Positions 17,100 through 27,378 of a stretch of 64,000 nucleotides of DNA are shown in pieces. The stretch is from Leptospira koniambonensis (GTDB lineage: Bacteria > Spirochaetota > Leptospiria > Leptospirales > Leptospiraceae). The stretch's first letter is position 1. Every line of letters begins with the position of its first letter. The DNA is taken from positions 310,001-374,000 of the forward strand of contig NZ_RQFY01000004.1 of assembly GCF_004769555.1 (NCBI RefSeq), read 5' to 3'. Position numbers and translations under genes: made by a program. The notes beneath the pieces were generated by a model. That model was not told the origin of the DNA and ran no database searches. It saw nothing but the letters and a program-made list of their open reading frames with translations.

Positions 17100-20000
17100 T
17101 TATATTTTATCTAGCGCTTGTTTGATCTTTAGGACTTGGGAATTTTCGGGTTCAACCCTTTGAGCTTCTCTCAAAAGATGTTTTGCTCTTTCATAATTTC
17201 TTAAAGCGATTGAGATCCTAGTCAAATTGATTAAATTTCTAACATGATCAGGTTCTCTTAAGAGTAATCTTTCGCCGAAATCTTGAGCTTTTTGGAATTG
17301 TCTAGCTCTTCTTGCTACGTAAGAAGCAATAAATAGTATTTCTTTATCTACAGGACGAATATTCAAATATTCCTCTGCAAATTGTGCAGCTTTGGAATAG
17401 TTCTTTAATCGAATATGATACTTAAGTAATCCCTTTTTTACTTCAGGTAGACGATTGTCTAATGAGTCTGCTTCTTCCAAGAAAGATAATGCTTCTTTGA
17501 TATTCTTATCTTGGGATTTCTCTTTGGCTTTTCTAAGAAGTTGCCTGATCTTCTCCTTCTCTTGGATCCTTTCAATCCCTCCTTCTTCTTTGAAAGAAAT
17601 TCGAACCAAGGACAAGTCGTCAGTTAAAGAACCCACTTTTTTTATAGAGTCATATATATTAGAAAGTTCTCCGTTTCCTTCTTCTATCAACTTTAAGAAA
17701 AGTTTTTCATTATCATTGATGATCCTTGCGCCTTCTTCATCGTTTCCGAGAAGAATATCATCCCTTCCATCTGAACCAGCAATTATCACATCTCCAGGTA
17801 ATAGCTGGAATGTTTTCACTGAAATTTTTCCATCCATTCCAGTGGTTCCCAACTTCCTGAACATAAGATCATTCTCTATAAAGTCTGCTTTTCCATCTCG
17901 ATAAAGCGCGGTCCAAGGATGTTCTGCATTAATATAATATAATGTTCCAGAATCTTCATCTATTAGCCCGATTACAGAAGATACGAGCATTGAACCTTCA
18001 AAACTTTCGAATACTTTATGCAATTCTATAAATGCGTTTTTCAACCATCTTTCCGGAGACTGCTCTTTCATAGATCCTACGATCCGAGTTCTTTCAATGA
18101 TCGATTCACAGACGGCTCCTAAAACCAAGGCTCCTCCTGCTCCTTGCATAGATTTCCCCATCGCATCCGCATTCAAGAATACTATATAACGTTGGCCTCT
18201 AAGAGTGATCTGGTTAGAGATATTCATATCTCCACCGATCTCATCGTTAAATCTTCGGAAGCTGAACTTTTTCTTTTGTTCTATTAGAAAATCAACTTTG
18301 ACATTTTCGGATACAGCTTTGTTCGCACCTAAAGGTTTGATCAAGAGTGAAGTAAGGAAATAATCTCCGTCCTGTTGTTGTTTGAGTTCATTTACTTCTT
18401 CCAAAGTTTTTTCTAATTCTTTGGTTCTATCTTTTACTTTTTCTTCTAATTCATCTGCGTATTGCTCGAGCCTTTTCCTGGCTGCGAGGATACTTCTCGC
18501 CATTTTATTAAATGATCTGGCGATAAATCCAATCTCATCCTCCACTCGAGGAGTCAGTCTATATTCTAAATTTCCTGAATTTACTTCAGTTAATCCTACG
18601 ACTACTTCGTCCATCGGAACTACGATCGCATTTTGGAAGAAGAACCTAAATCCTATAACAATCACGAAGAATGTCAGGACCATGGATGCTACTAAAATAA
18701 AACTTGGATCATGATGGAATATTCTATAATCCTTATATTCAAATCCTACCTCGTATATTTTTCCACTCAGGCTCGGAGCAAAATAGTAGGAAAGATACAT
18801 TACCGGCTTAGGATCAGAAGGAGAATAGACTCTTGTGCCTCGATAAATTCTTTCTCCGGCAAAATGAATTGGAGCCAGAGAATTTAGCACGATCTTGGAG
18901 ACATGCTCCGCAGATTTATCCGAATTTACCGCTTGGATTGCAGATTGTTTTACATATGCTAATGTTTCAGATAATCCGACATCTGTAGAAATGAGCAATC
19001 CTTCGATAGATTTTTGTTTTTTACGATCAGGAAGCCTAGAGTATTTATTTCGAATAATATTCAATTTTCCGTATATTCCTCGGAAATAATCCTCTATATC
19101 AGGATCTTTTACTGTTTCATTACCTTTCGATTTCAGGAATGCGCGGATACCTGCAGCATAAGCTTTAAAGTCATTTGGAGAAGTTTCCAGAATCGTTTCT
19201 GTTCTTTCTAATCTTTCTTTTGCAGGCAAACTTCCCAGATTAGAGATCTTTTGTTTTTCTCTAAAAAAGCGAACTTCTAATTCATCTTCTTTTTTGAATC
19301 GAGGATCTTTATTTCCTTTTTCTGATCGGAATTCATTCTTATCTGGATCATAAGAAACTATATAAGCCAAGCCTTGTGGATCCTTTTGTTCCAGAACTGC
19401 AATAGAGCTGTCTCTTCTTTTCATATCGTCGTAAGTTCTTTCATATCCATTCAGAATAGAATAACCTACTAGCTGATAACATACGAAAAATGTAGCTAAA
19501 GAAACTCCGATGATACGGTTTAAGATTGTAGTTCTTTCTTTAGTCGCGTTCACATACACAATCATGATCAGGAACATTCCAGTAACCATTCCTAGGTTAA
19601 AGGATTGTTGATAAGTTGCACGTGCCACTGTTCCGTTTCGACTAAGAGCGTTTAAAATTCCAGGAACCACTGTGATCACAGCGTAGCTAAGAAGAATATA
19701 TATTACGGACCTTCTCTCCTTTCCTGTTTCTATGATCGCCTTCCAGATACCGATCACAAGATAACATACTTCGTAGAATAAGATTATATATATAAAATAA
19801 CTGTAAAATACATGAACCTCATAGTCCCAATAATGACTTCCTGGAACAAAAGATCTAGGAGCATCCCAGCTAACATAAACATAATAACCTGTGACTACCA
19901 AAACTCCCAGATAAAGAAGCCAATAAAAGATCAGACCTGGTAAGATCCCTTTCTTTCTAGGTTCAGGGAAATAGATGAAAAATCCTACTAATTGAGTGAA

Positions 20001-20237
20001 ACTCATCAAAGGACCTGCGACTGCAATGACCCTATGAAAAATTGTATTTTCTTCGAAGGAGATAAAGCCCCAAAAATACCCTATATTATGGAAAACTGTG
20101 GTTAAAGCACAGACTCCCAAATGGAAGGCAGCCATGCTTCGTTCCTTGATCGTAAGAAAGAAGAAGCCAGCATAAAAGAAGTATAGAACGATTAAGATCG
20201 AACCGAAAGAGTAGAAGTTAAAAAATAACGGATCCAT
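17100..20237 (-). CDS. Large membrane SpoIIE-type phosphatase with HAMP and TPR domains
   Basis: This 1045-residue protein has an N-terminal seven-helix membrane region (about 1-235) plus another helix at about 245, an extracytoplasmic domain (about 265-510) and a further TM. A HAMP-like linker (VVVGLTEVNSGNLEYRL...), coiled coil, PP2C/SpoIIE phosphatase (about 640-880; DAMGKSMQGAGGALVLG, INAEHPWTALY, GSDGRDDI) and C-terminal TPRs (about 890-1045) follow. Such proteins usually dephosphorylate an anti-anti-sigma STAS protein; one is encoded at 26336. Downstream of the kinase operon but separated by about 180 bp, so probably its own transcript. Confidence 0.88.
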   Translation of the reverse strand: MDPLFFNFYSFGSILIVLYFFYAGFFFLTIKERSMAAFHLGVCALTTVFHNIGYFWGFISFEENTIFHRVIAVAGPLMSFTQLVGFFIYFPEPRKKGILPGLIFYWLLYLGVLVVTGYYVYVSWDAPRSFVPGSHYWDYEVHVFYSYFIYIILFYEVCYLVIGIWKAIIETGKERRSVIYILLSYAVITVVPGILNALSRNGTVARATYQQSFNLGMVTGMFLIMIVYVNATKERTTILNRIIGVSLATFFVCYQLVGYSILNGYERTYDDMKRRDSSIAVLEQKDPQGLAYIVSYDPDKNEFRSEKGNKDPRFKKEDELEVRFFREKQKISNLGSLPAKERLERTETILETSPNDFKAYAAGIRAFLKSKGNETVKDPDIEDYFRGIYGKLNIIRNKYSRLPDRKKQKSIEGLLISTDVGLSETLAYVKQSAIQAVNSDKSAEHVSKIVLNSLAPIHFAGERIYRGTRVYSPSDPKPVMYLSYYFAPSLSGKIYEVGFEYKDYRIFHHDPSFILVASMVLTFFVIVIGFRFFFQNAIVVPMDEVVVGLTEVNSGNLEYRLTPRVEDEIGFIARSFNKMARSILAARKRLEQYADELEEKVKDRTKELEKTLEEVNELKQQQDGDYFLTSLLIKPLGANKAVSENVKVDFLIEQKKKFSFRRFNDEIGGDMNISNQITLRGQRYIVFLNADAMGKSMQGAGGALVLGAVCESIIERTRIVGSMKEQSPERWLKNAFIELHKVFESFEGSMLVSSVIGLIDEDSGTLYYINAEHPWTALYRDGKADFIENDLMFRKLGTTGMDGKISVKTFQLLPGDVIIAGSDGRDDILLGNDEEGARIINDNEKLFLKLIEEGNGELSNIYDSIKKVGSLTDDLSLVRISFKEEGGIERIQEKEKIRQLLRKAKEKSQDKNIKEALSFLEEADSLDNRLPEVKKGLLKYHIRLKNYSKAAQFAEEYLNIRPVDKEILFIASYVARRARQFQKAQDFGERLLLREPDHVRNLINLTRISIALRNYERAKHLLREAQRVEPENSQVLKIKQALDKI

Positions 20238-20277
20238 TGATAGGTGTTGAAATATAGTCCCGGAAGCTTAGAGTAAC

Positions 20278-20292
20278 GATCCGACTCGGATC
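20278..20292. promoter_or_regulatory. Perfect inverted repeat in divergent promoter region
   Basis: GATCCG-ACT-CGGATC is an exact 6-3-6 palindrome between the divergent genes starting at 20237 (-) and 20425 (+). It could be an operator; no regulator is identified. Confidence 0.3.
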
Positions 20293-20424
20293 AAGCGTAA
20301 TTTATTTCCAAAATTTTGTAAGACTTCTTAGATTTGTCGGAATTCCAATAGAAATTATTTAAGGTTCTCTATAAGCATTGTATCTTTGCATAAAGCACGT
20401 TCTAAAAAGGAATCTACTTGACCT

Positions 20425-21981
20425 TTGAATCAAAAAACAGAAGCTTACTGGAAATATCGGCCAACCATTTCTCTCCGATTCATGCAAACATCTCTTAATT
20501 ACAAACTTCCACTTTATATACTTTTCCCGATCTTATTTTGCTTAGCATATCTATTAGCAAACCCAGGATTTTTCAGCCAACCATACCAAGAGACTGGAGA
20601 TTATGCCGCTAACGCGCTTCAGATCTGGAAAGCAGGGAAACTGGAAGAAAGTTTAGGAGCATACTCCCGCTTTTTAGTAAACCATCCTGGTCCTATCGTA
20701 TTTTATTACTTAGCTCTTGCAGAAAAAATATTCTTCTTTGTGAAATCTCCTCATGGGGCGCATTCAATTGGGATTGTTCTTTATAATCTTTTTTTCCTTC
20801 TGATCGGTTTAAGAATTCTTTATAAAAAGTTGGAAGAGAACAGATCTACAGTTCTATTATTTGCTTCTTTGATTTTAGGATTAACTCCTCTTTTACCAAA
20901 TGCATTCTCAAATATCTGGGGACCGGGAGTTGTACTTTTACCCACCTTGGTTTTGGTCATTTCTCTAACTGATTTTTCCCAAGGTTCTATTCGAAATTTT
21001 TTCTGGTTTGTAGTTTGTGCGAATATCATAGTGCAGAACCAGATCGTTGGGATCTCTTTTATCGTTCCAATGTTTGCAGTCGGATGTTTTTATTTTTATA
21101 AGAACAAAGGACTTTCCCAATATAAAACGAAAGAGTTCGGACTAAGTATTCTATTTGCAATAGTGTTCACTATCATTTGCTGGATCCCTCCGCTAATAGA
21201 ACAATTCACGAATACTCCAGGTAACTTAAGTAAAATTATAGGATTAGCTCTTAAGAATTCTACCTTTCATAAATTAGGTCCTACATTACAGTATGCTTTG
21301 TCTTATTATGTTTCTCCACTTAGTATTCCGAAACAGATCCCTGCACTTTTGATTGTAGGTTTATTATTTGGAATTCCTAGTTTCTGGAAGGATAAATTAC
21401 AAGAATTTGATAGATCCTTACTCAAGATCCTGATCTGGGCATTTTTTATCACATTATTCGGCGCATTTAAAATGAAGGGAGGTCAGATCTCCCATATCTA
21501 TTGGTTCACCTATGTTTTGGCCGGACTTCTTTATTATTTAAACCTAAAGATCATTTTATCCAAATCTGAATTCCCAAATACCAGAAACTTTCAAATATAT
21601 TCGATTTCTATAATATTTATATGTATAGCAATTTATGGCAAAAATACAGAATTCGAATATGATGATAGGCCTGAAAAATTCATAACTGCAATCTCTCCTC
21701 AAAAAGAAAGCAAATATAGAATTCTCTGGAAATCTAATCCCAAAGATTTCGGACAAGGAGATCTTAGTTTAGGAATTCTTCTTAGATTAACTAGAGAAGG
21801 ATATAACTCCTGCCTAAATGAAGAATGGCATTTTTTAGTTCCAAAATCGTTCAGATGTGGCGACACAGAACCCGCAATTACGATCACATTAGAAACACCA
21901 GAAAAAGAAACTGAAGAGTTCCAGATCCTAGACAAGAAATCATTTTATTATAAGTCTACGATTGTAAGGATCATTGAGTGA
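20425..21981 (+). CDS. Polytopic membrane protein, GT-C glycosyltransferase-like
   Basis: This 518-residue protein has about ten membrane segments. The pattern after TM1 (ETGDYAANALQIWKAGKLEES...HPGPIVFYY) resembles the first external loop of GT-C enzymes such as ArnT/PMT, where an acidic residue is catalytic. A soluble C-terminal segment follows after about residue 400. The start is TTG with an AAGGAA motif 12 bases upstream; the next ATG (20482) lacks one. It precedes MBOAT, SGNH and acyltransferase-3 genes, so a role in adding sugars to a surface polymer is likely but inferred. Confidence 0.6.
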   Translation: MNQKTEAYWKYRPTISLRFMQTSLNYKLPLYILFPILFCLAYLLANPGFFSQPYQETGDYAANALQIWKAGKLEESLGAYSRFLVNHPGPIVFYYLALAEKIFFFVKSPHGAHSIGIVLYNLFFLLIGLRILYKKLEENRSTVLLFASLILGLTPLLPNAFSNIWGPGVVLLPTLVLVISLTDFSQGSIRNFFWFVVCANIIVQNQIVGISFIVPMFAVGCFYFYKNKGLSQYKTKEFGLSILFAIVFTIICWIPPLIEQFTNTPGNLSKIIGLALKNSTFHKLGPTLQYALSYYVSPLSIPKQIPALLIVGLLFGIPSFWKDKLQEFDRSLLKILIWAFFITLFGAFKMKGGQISHIYWFTYVLAGLLYYLNLKIILSKSEFPNTRNFQIYSISIIFICIAIYGKNTEFEYDDRPEKFITAISPQKESKYRILWKSNPKDFGQGDLSLGILLRLTREGYNSCLNEEWHFLVPKSFRCGDTEPAITITLETPEKETEEFQILDKKSFYYKSTIVRIIE

Positions 21982-22035
21982 AAGAGTATTTAAGCATTGC
22001 TTTAAATATTCTTCGCCATTTCACGTTGAATTTTG

Positions 22036-22062
22036 TTGACCTATCCTTTCTTTCCATAAAAT
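22036..22062 (+). promoter_or_regulatory. Candidate promoter for the MBOAT gene
   Basis: TTGACC (22036-22041) and TAAAAT (22057-22062) are separated by 15 bases, about 25 bases before the MBOAT ATG. The spacing is a little short. Confidence 0.35.
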
Positions 22063-22086
22063 TGTCGATGAGCTGGACTTCCAACG

Positions 22087-23619
22087 ATGCTTTTTAATGC
22101 TTTCGTATTTCTTGTATTCTTCATAGTAGTCTATGCTGTTTTCTTAGCATTCGCATTCAAAGCAAAAACTAACCCTTGGGCCTTGAGAATTCAAAACCTC
22201 TGGCTACTTGCCGCTTCATATTTTTTTTACGGCTGGTGGGATTGGATCTTTCTAACTTTAATCATCGTAAGCACGTTAGTTGATTATTTTGCAGCGATAT
22301 GTATAGGCCGAAGCCAGACCAGAAAGAGTAGATTAATATTTCTTTGGTTTTCGATCCTTTCAAACTTAGGGATCCTCTTCACGATGAAATATTTCAATTT
22401 TTTTGCAGGAAGTTTTCTTTCTCAATGGAATTCGATCGCTGTTTCTCTAGGTGGGGCCCCTCTCGGAGAAAGTGGAAGTTTTCTATTAAAATCAATTATT
22501 CTCCCAGTGGGGATCAGCTTTTATACATTCCAAACGATGTCTTACACTATTGATGTATACAAAGGTGAATTGAAACCTGAAAAGGATTTCTTCGATTTTG
22601 CATTATTCGTTACTTATTTTCCACAGTTAGTAGCCGGGCCAATTGAAAGAGCAGGCGATCTATTACCTCAATTAAAAAAGCCTAAATTTCCTGATTCAAA
22701 CGCGGTTATGGAAGGGCTTTGGGATATTCTCTTAGGATATTTTCTTAAAGTATATATTGCTGATAATCTTGGCCCAATAGTTGACCAAGTTTTTTTCACC
22801 AACAAAGAAACCTATCTATCTCACATAGAGTTTGCTTCTCGTATGGGAGGAGGACAAGTTTTAGCAGCTACACTTGGCTTCATCATACAGGTTTATTGTG
22901 ATTTTGCAGGTTATTCTTTTATAGCTGTTGGGATTTCCCGACTTATGGGTGTAAATCTAACAATTAACTTCGATACTCCAGAATACTCTGCTAATCCTGT
23001 CGAGTTATGGACAAGATGGCATGTCACCTTGAATCGTTGGTTTAGAAGTTACGTTTATTTTCCATTAGGCGGTAGCAAAGTTGGCAAACTTGCCCAAATC
23101 AGAAACGTATTACTCGTTTTTGGATTATCTGGTCTTTGGCATGGAGCAAATTGGACCTTTGTTACTTGGGGACTTTTAAACGGATTCTATACAGTTGTAT
23201 ATTTATTAATTACTTGGTATGCAGCTGATCGTTTGAGTTTCTTATCCAATACAAAATGGAAATCGATCTTATTTGCTATTGGTAGCAGAGTTCTTACTTT
23301 TTTCTTATTTGGCTTAAGTGCTGTGGCATTTAGAGCATACGATGTATCACATATGCTTCTTCTTTATTCCCAGATTTTTTCTGTTTGGGATGTTTCTGGT
23401 CCAGTAAACGGTATGCTCGCTTCCGGACATTATTTCTGGGAAATATTCAAGGTAGTACTTCCGCTTCTAATTATAGATTTCTTTATCTACACTAAAAACG
23501 ACAGATACTTTATCTTTAAAACGAATAAGTGGGTTCAGTCCTTAGCCTTTATCCTTCTTTTCGGAATTGTCATCCTAAAAGGAATCTTTGGTAAAGAGGT
23601 AATTTACTTTGCTTTCTAA
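22087..23619 (+). CDS. MBOAT-family O-acyltransferase (AlgI-like)
   Basis: This 510-residue polytopic protein has the AlgI/DltB signature: YFPQLVAGPIERAG, LNRWFRSYVYFPLGGSK, and the catalytic His352 in LSGLWHGANWTFVTWG. These enzymes carry acyl groups across the inner membrane for O-acylation of exported polysaccharides. It overlaps the next gene (SGNH/DUF1574-like) by 11 bases, so the two are translationally coupled, as expected for an AlgI-AlgJ/X-type pair. The length is typical and nothing looks broken. Confidence 0.92.
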   Translation: MLFNAFVFLVFFIVVYAVFLAFAFKAKTNPWALRIQNLWLLAASYFFYGWWDWIFLTLIIVSTLVDYFAAICIGRSQTRKSRLIFLWFSILSNLGILFTMKYFNFFAGSFLSQWNSIAVSLGGAPLGESGSFLLKSIILPVGISFYTFQTMSYTIDVYKGELKPEKDFFDFALFVTYFPQLVAGPIERAGDLLPQLKKPKFPDSNAVMEGLWDILLGYFLKVYIADNLGPIVDQVFFTNKETYLSHIEFASRMGGGQVLAATLGFIIQVYCDFAGYSFIAVGISRLMGVNLTINFDTPEYSANPVELWTRWHVTLNRWFRSYVYFPLGGSKVGKLAQIRNVLLVFGLSGLWHGANWTFVTWGLLNGFYTVVYLLITWYAADRLSFLSNTKWKSILFAIGSRVLTFFLFGLSAVAFRAYDVSHMLLLYSQIFSVWDVSGPVNGMLASGHYFWEIFKVVLPLLIIDFFIYTKNDRYFIFKTNKWVQSLAFILLFGIVILKGIFGKEVIYFAF

Positions 23620-24856
23620 GTTGTCCGGGATCCTGATAGCGGTTTCCTTTTTTATAATATTAGAAATTATAATACATATTGTTCCAACTTATTATATGGA
23701 AGAGCCGGAGCCGTTTTTCGTAAATTATAAGCGAGAAACTTTAGAGTCCGGAAAAGGAACAGCAGATGTTATCATCCTTGGCGACTCCAGAAGTATGACG
23801 TTAGAAGGAGTCAGCAAAGGAGAAGGCCATGAATCTTCTGTTTACAATCATAGTCTTCCAGGAATGGGTCCTAGATATTATCGTTATTTTTTACAAAAAT
23901 ATCTAGAATACGGAAACCAAAAACCGAAATTACTTTTGTTCGCAGGAAGCCAGCCATTATATTCAGAAGGTTACGGATTTCCTCTTTATGATCCGTCCGG
24001 TGGAAAAGCCCAACATAACGAAACAATCTCACAGTACGCCAACAGACGCTGGAACGAAGGACTGAAAAATTGGTTCTTTAGTGTTGAAGAAGAGAAAAAG
24101 AATCTTAATACAGACGATACCTTCCTCTGGGATTTTTTTGGCCAAAGATATTTACATCAATTCTCCTTTTTAGAATTATACGGCCAGTTCGAAGGTATTG
24201 AAAGTATATTCATTCTTTCTAAAGCAGCTCCGCTTATCTATAAAACTTTTAAATATCGTCGTGCTGTAAGAAACGCAATGACCGCCTCCAACTGGAAATC
24301 TGCAGGTGGAGAAGCTGATTGGGTTAAAATGTGTTCTTCATGTGAAGCAATCGAATCAGGTCTATGCGCTCCTTCTTCATCTCAATTAGAAGATAATCTT
24401 CGGATCAAAGAATGGTTAGATACATATCACGGAAAATATAATATTTCCAATCGAATGAATCCGATAATGATGTTTCAGGGAAAAGAATACGTTAAGGCAA
24501 AAACCCAAGAAACCGGAAGTTTAGCAAAGGATTTTAAACCTAATTTTGCCCCATTGATCGATTTGATCGAATTCTGCGAACAAAACGGCATCAAATTCGG
24601 ATTCCTTTATATGCCTGGGATTTCAGAGATCGAGAATAGACCTTTAGCTCAAAAGGTAAGAACTGAGCTCTTAACTCTATTAAAAACAAGACCTACAGTT
24701 GGTTTTTTCGATTTTCCTGAATACAAATATTCCAAGGACTACTTTGTGGATTTGATCCATCTAGATTGTAGAGGAGAAACTAAACTCAATCATGAGTTCA
24801 AAAACATAGTTCTCCCGCAAGTTGATCGTTTCTTAAAAGAAGAAGTACGAAAATAA
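23609..24856 (+). CDS. SGNH-like (DUF1574-type) periplasmic partner of MBOAT
   Basis: This 415-residue protein has an N-terminal membrane anchor (about 6-24). An SGNH-hydrolase layout is visible: ILGDSRSM with putative nucleophile Ser60, a second block at LLLFAGSQPLY, and Asp381-Leu-Ile-His384 in VDLIHLD completing a Ser-Asp-His triad. The start is TTG, supported by AGAGGT eight bases upstream and by the 11-base overlap with the MBOAT gene. It probably transfers the acyl group from the MBOAT protein to the glycan in the periplasm. Its acceptor is unknown. Confidence 0.8.
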   Translation: MLSKLSGILIAVSFFIILEIIIHIVPTYYMEEPEPFFVNYKRETLESGKGTADVIILGDSRSMTLEGVSKGEGHESSVYNHSLPGMGPRYYRYFLQKYLEYGNQKPKLLLFAGSQPLYSEGYGFPLYDPSGGKAQHNETISQYANRRWNEGLKNWFFSVEEEKKNLNTDDTFLWDFFGQRYLHQFSFLELYGQFEGIESIFILSKAAPLIYKTFKYRRAVRNAMTASNWKSAGGEADWVKMCSSCEAIESGLCAPSSSQLEDNLRIKEWLDTYHGKYNISNRMNPIMMFQGKEYVKAKTQETGSLAKDFKPNFAPLIDLIEFCEQNGIKFGFLYMPGISEIENRPLAQKVRTELLTLLKTRPTVGFFDFPEYKYSKDYFVDLIHLDCRGETKLNHEFKNIVLPQVDRFLKEEVRK

Positions 24857-24898
24857 GTTCTTCATCTTTAGATGAGTTTTAACCTTTAGGATGAATAA

Positions 24899-26143
24899 AT
24901 GAAAGAGTATTTCCTGGGAATATTCCGTGCAGACGACAAAGAAATAGCGCCATTCAACGGGCTCAGGACTCTCTGCTTTTTTATGCTGATATATGGACAT
25001 ATGTATCGGTCCATGCAGGTATTAATACCGGAAATGCATCCGTATTGGCAGAATTTTCTAAATAATGGTTCAATTTGTTTAGATATGTTCTTTAGTCTAA
25101 GCGGATTTTTGATAGCTACCCCGTTATTTGCAGAGATAGATAAAAAAGGAACGATCAATTGGAAGTTCTTTTATATAAAAAGAGCATTAAGGATCATTCC
25201 TCCTTATTACTTTTTCATTATATTGCAATATTTCATTTTTATACCAAGCCTAATCAAAAATTCTCCTCCCGAGTTAGCAGAACAGTTTAGAGCATACTCC
25301 CATAGGATCTGGTATGATATATTTTATATCTCTGATTATGCAAAAGGAACCATCTTCCATGGCTGGTCCCTTTCGCTTGAAGAACAATTCTATATAATAT
25401 TCCCTATCTTTCTCTTATTAATATTCAGCAGAATTCCTGAAAAATTTAGGCTTAGCTTACTCGTAACTGTTACCTTATTCCCTCTTGTATATCGGACAAT
25501 TTTCGCCTACACCGTTCTATTCAAGGCGCCTGCTTCGGATGTTATAACATTATATAATAATAATTTCTATTATCCTTTCCACGGTCATATTGATTCAATT
25601 TTGTATGGAATAGTCTTCGCATACATATTCAGTTTTCGTAAACATTGGCTGGAGTGGTTCTTTAATTCTGGGAAGCTTGGAACAGTATTGCATGTTCTCA
25701 CTTTGCTAACAATTTTAATATATACAATTTTTATCGATGAATTCAAAGCCGGCGTTCACCAAATCATTCGTTTTCCAAGTTTCGCTTTGCTTTGGATCTT
25801 GGTTTTTATTTTTGCAATGCGAAAAGAAGATCCTATTGGAAGATTTCTTTCTTGGAAAATTTTCTTCCCATTCGCTAAATTATCTTACTGCGCCTATCTT
25901 ATCCATGTAGTCGCAATGGTGCCGATTTCTAGAAAACTTTTATTCATGGATAAAAAATTAGAACAACATGAATTCTTACTCTATTCTGTTCCTGTAGGAT
26001 TATTTGTATTCTTCTGCGCGTATTTTTACTATCTTCTTACCGAAAGACCGTTTACAATTCTCAAAGATAAATTGATTTCCAGATATAAAGCAAAAGTCAC
26101 ATCAGAAGTATTCAGGGAAGAATTGAACAAGGCTGCTTCTTAA
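24899..26143 (+). CDS. Acyltransferase-3 family membrane protein (OafA-like)
   Basis: This 414-residue protein has about ten membrane segments. Features of the family are FNGLRTLCFFMLIYGH near the N-terminus (conserved His in the first TM), SLSGFLIATPLF, KRALRIIPPYYFF, and HGWSLSLEEQFY. These proteins O-acylate surface sugars. It lies 42 bases after the SGNH gene; a weak stem (TCATC-TTTA-GATGA) in the gap could reduce read-through. It is part of the glycan-modification block 20425-26143. Confidence 0.9.
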   Translation: MKEYFLGIFRADDKEIAPFNGLRTLCFFMLIYGHMYRSMQVLIPEMHPYWQNFLNNGSICLDMFFSLSGFLIATPLFAEIDKKGTINWKFFYIKRALRIIPPYYFFIILQYFIFIPSLIKNSPPELAEQFRAYSHRIWYDIFYISDYAKGTIFHGWSLSLEEQFYIIFPIFLLLIFSRIPEKFRLSLLVTVTLFPLVYRTIFAYTVLFKAPASDVITLYNNNFYYPFHGHIDSILYGIVFAYIFSFRKHWLEWFFNSGKLGTVLHVLTLLTILIYTIFIDEFKAGVHQIIRFPSFALLWILVFIFAMRKEDPIGRFLSWKIFFPFAKLSYCAYLIHVVAMVPISRKLLFMDKKLEQHEFLLYSVPVGLFVFFCAYFYYLLTERPFTILKDKLISRYKAKVTSEVFREELNKAAS

Positions 26144-26335
26144 ATTTATAATAAACTCCGAATAGCCAAACATATATAGGGACATAAAAATCTTTTTTTA
26201 TTTTTGCTCCGGAAAAAACCAACATTGGCGTTGATTCCGTGAATTTTATCGGAAAGATCCCATGATATTTTCCGAAAAGGCCGTTTTTTGCTTGCTATAA
26301 AAAAATCGAATATGCACACAAGGTTCGTTACCCAC

Positions 26336-26674
26336 ATGGAAATAACGGTTCAAGGCGATATCCACATCATCAAAATTTCCGGATCAATTCTGCAATCCGA
26401 CAGCGAGGAACTGGACCGCAATCTGAGCGACCATAATTTCGAACCTTCTCCTAAGATCATAATCGATCTTACAGAGGTAAGTCATATTTGCTCAACTGCG
26501 TTGGGGATCCTAGTCTCCTACAAAAAAAAGTTCAACTCCGCAGAGGGAGATATCATCATCGTAGTAAATGATGACGATCTTCTCCAACTATTCGAGATCA
26601 CAATGTTGGACAAAGTGTTTAAAGTTCTTCCTACAATCGAAGATGCTTTTGACGAGTTCAAATTGGGAAATTGA
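26336..26674 (+). CDS. STAS-domain anti-sigma factor antagonist
   Basis: This 112-residue single STAS domain carries IIIDLTEVSHICSTALGILVSY; Ser53 aligns with the phosphorylated serine of SpoIIAA/RsbV, although the usual preceding Asp is Cys. In-frame ATGs at 26288 and 26312 are upstream, but the domain begins at MEITVQ and an AAGG motif lies 12 bases ahead. It likely binds an anti-sigma kinase when dephosphorylated, in a partner switch with SpoIIE phosphatases such as those at 17100 or 46008. Its stop overlaps the rdgB start. Confidence 0.85.
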   Translation: MEITVQGDIHIIKISGSILQSDSEELDRNLSDHNFEPSPKIIIDLTEVSHICSTALGILVSYKKKFNSAEGDIIIVVNDDDLLQLFEITMLDKVFKVLPTIEDAFDEFKLGN

Positions 26675-27264
26675 AATCCCTTTCTTTAGCTTCTAACAAT
26701 TCCCATAAAGTTCGCGAAATTCGAGCCATCCTTTCTCCTTTAGGGTTCACATTATCAACCCCAAAGGAGTTAGGGATCGATTTCGGTCCGGAAGAAACTG
26801 GTAAAACTTTTACCGAGAACGCACTTCTCAAAGCCAGGGAATTATTCTCTCTTTCTAAACTTCCTTCCTTAGCAGACGATTCGGGGATCTGTGTAGAAAC
26901 TCTCGGTGGAGAACCTGGAGTCTATTCAGCTCGTTTCGGCGGAGAAGGTTTAGATGATGAGGGAAGAGCAAGGCTTCTCCTGGAAAAGATGAGAGGAGAA
27001 AAAAATCGAAACGCAAAATACGTATGTGTGATCGCGTTAGTCACTTCGGAAGGAGAGTTTACTTTCGAAGGAGAATGTCCTGGATTAATTTCTGATACTT
27101 ATGATACTAGTGGAAATGGGTTCGGATACGATCCAATTTTTTATTACCCTCCCTTCTCCGCTCATTTTTCCCAAGTCTCAGATGAGAAAAAGAATTCAGT
27201 TTCTCATCGCAAAAAAGCCTTGGATGAGTTAGTGAAATACCTGAAAGCATATTCACAAAACTGA
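26671..27264 (+). CDS. rdgB: XTP/dITP diphosphatase (HAM1/RdgB)
   Basis: This 197-residue protein hydrolyses non-canonical purine triphosphates (dITP, XTP) to keep them out of DNA. Family motifs are SNNSHKVREI at the N-terminus, SLADDSGICVETLGGEPGVYSARFGGE, and the GNGFGYDPIF...SHRKKAL end. The start is TTG, overlapping the STAS stop by four bases (TTGA), with a GGGAA motif just upstream, so translation is coupled. The length is typical. Confidence 0.95.
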   Translation: MKSLSLASNNSHKVREIRAILSPLGFTLSTPKELGIDFGPEETGKTFTENALLKARELFSLSKLPSLADDSGICVETLGGEPGVYSARFGGEGLDDEGRARLLLEKMRGEKNRNAKYVCVIALVTSEGEFTFEGECPGLISDTYDTSGNGFGYDPIFYYPPFSAHFSQVSDEKKNSVSHRKKALDELVKYLKAYSQN

Positions 27265-27378
27265 ATATAGATTCCGAACGAATATTCCGGAATTTTTTAA
27301 CAAAAAACGCAAGCATCCAGGACAAAAGATTATCTGAAACTGAATAACGGGTTGCCAAACAACCGTCAGGAGGTTAGG

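Noticed and set aside
24862..24880. Short TCATC-TTTA-GATGA stem before the acyltransferase-3 gene
   Set aside because: Five base pairs and a weak T-run are not enough to call a terminator; the genes may well be co-transcribed.
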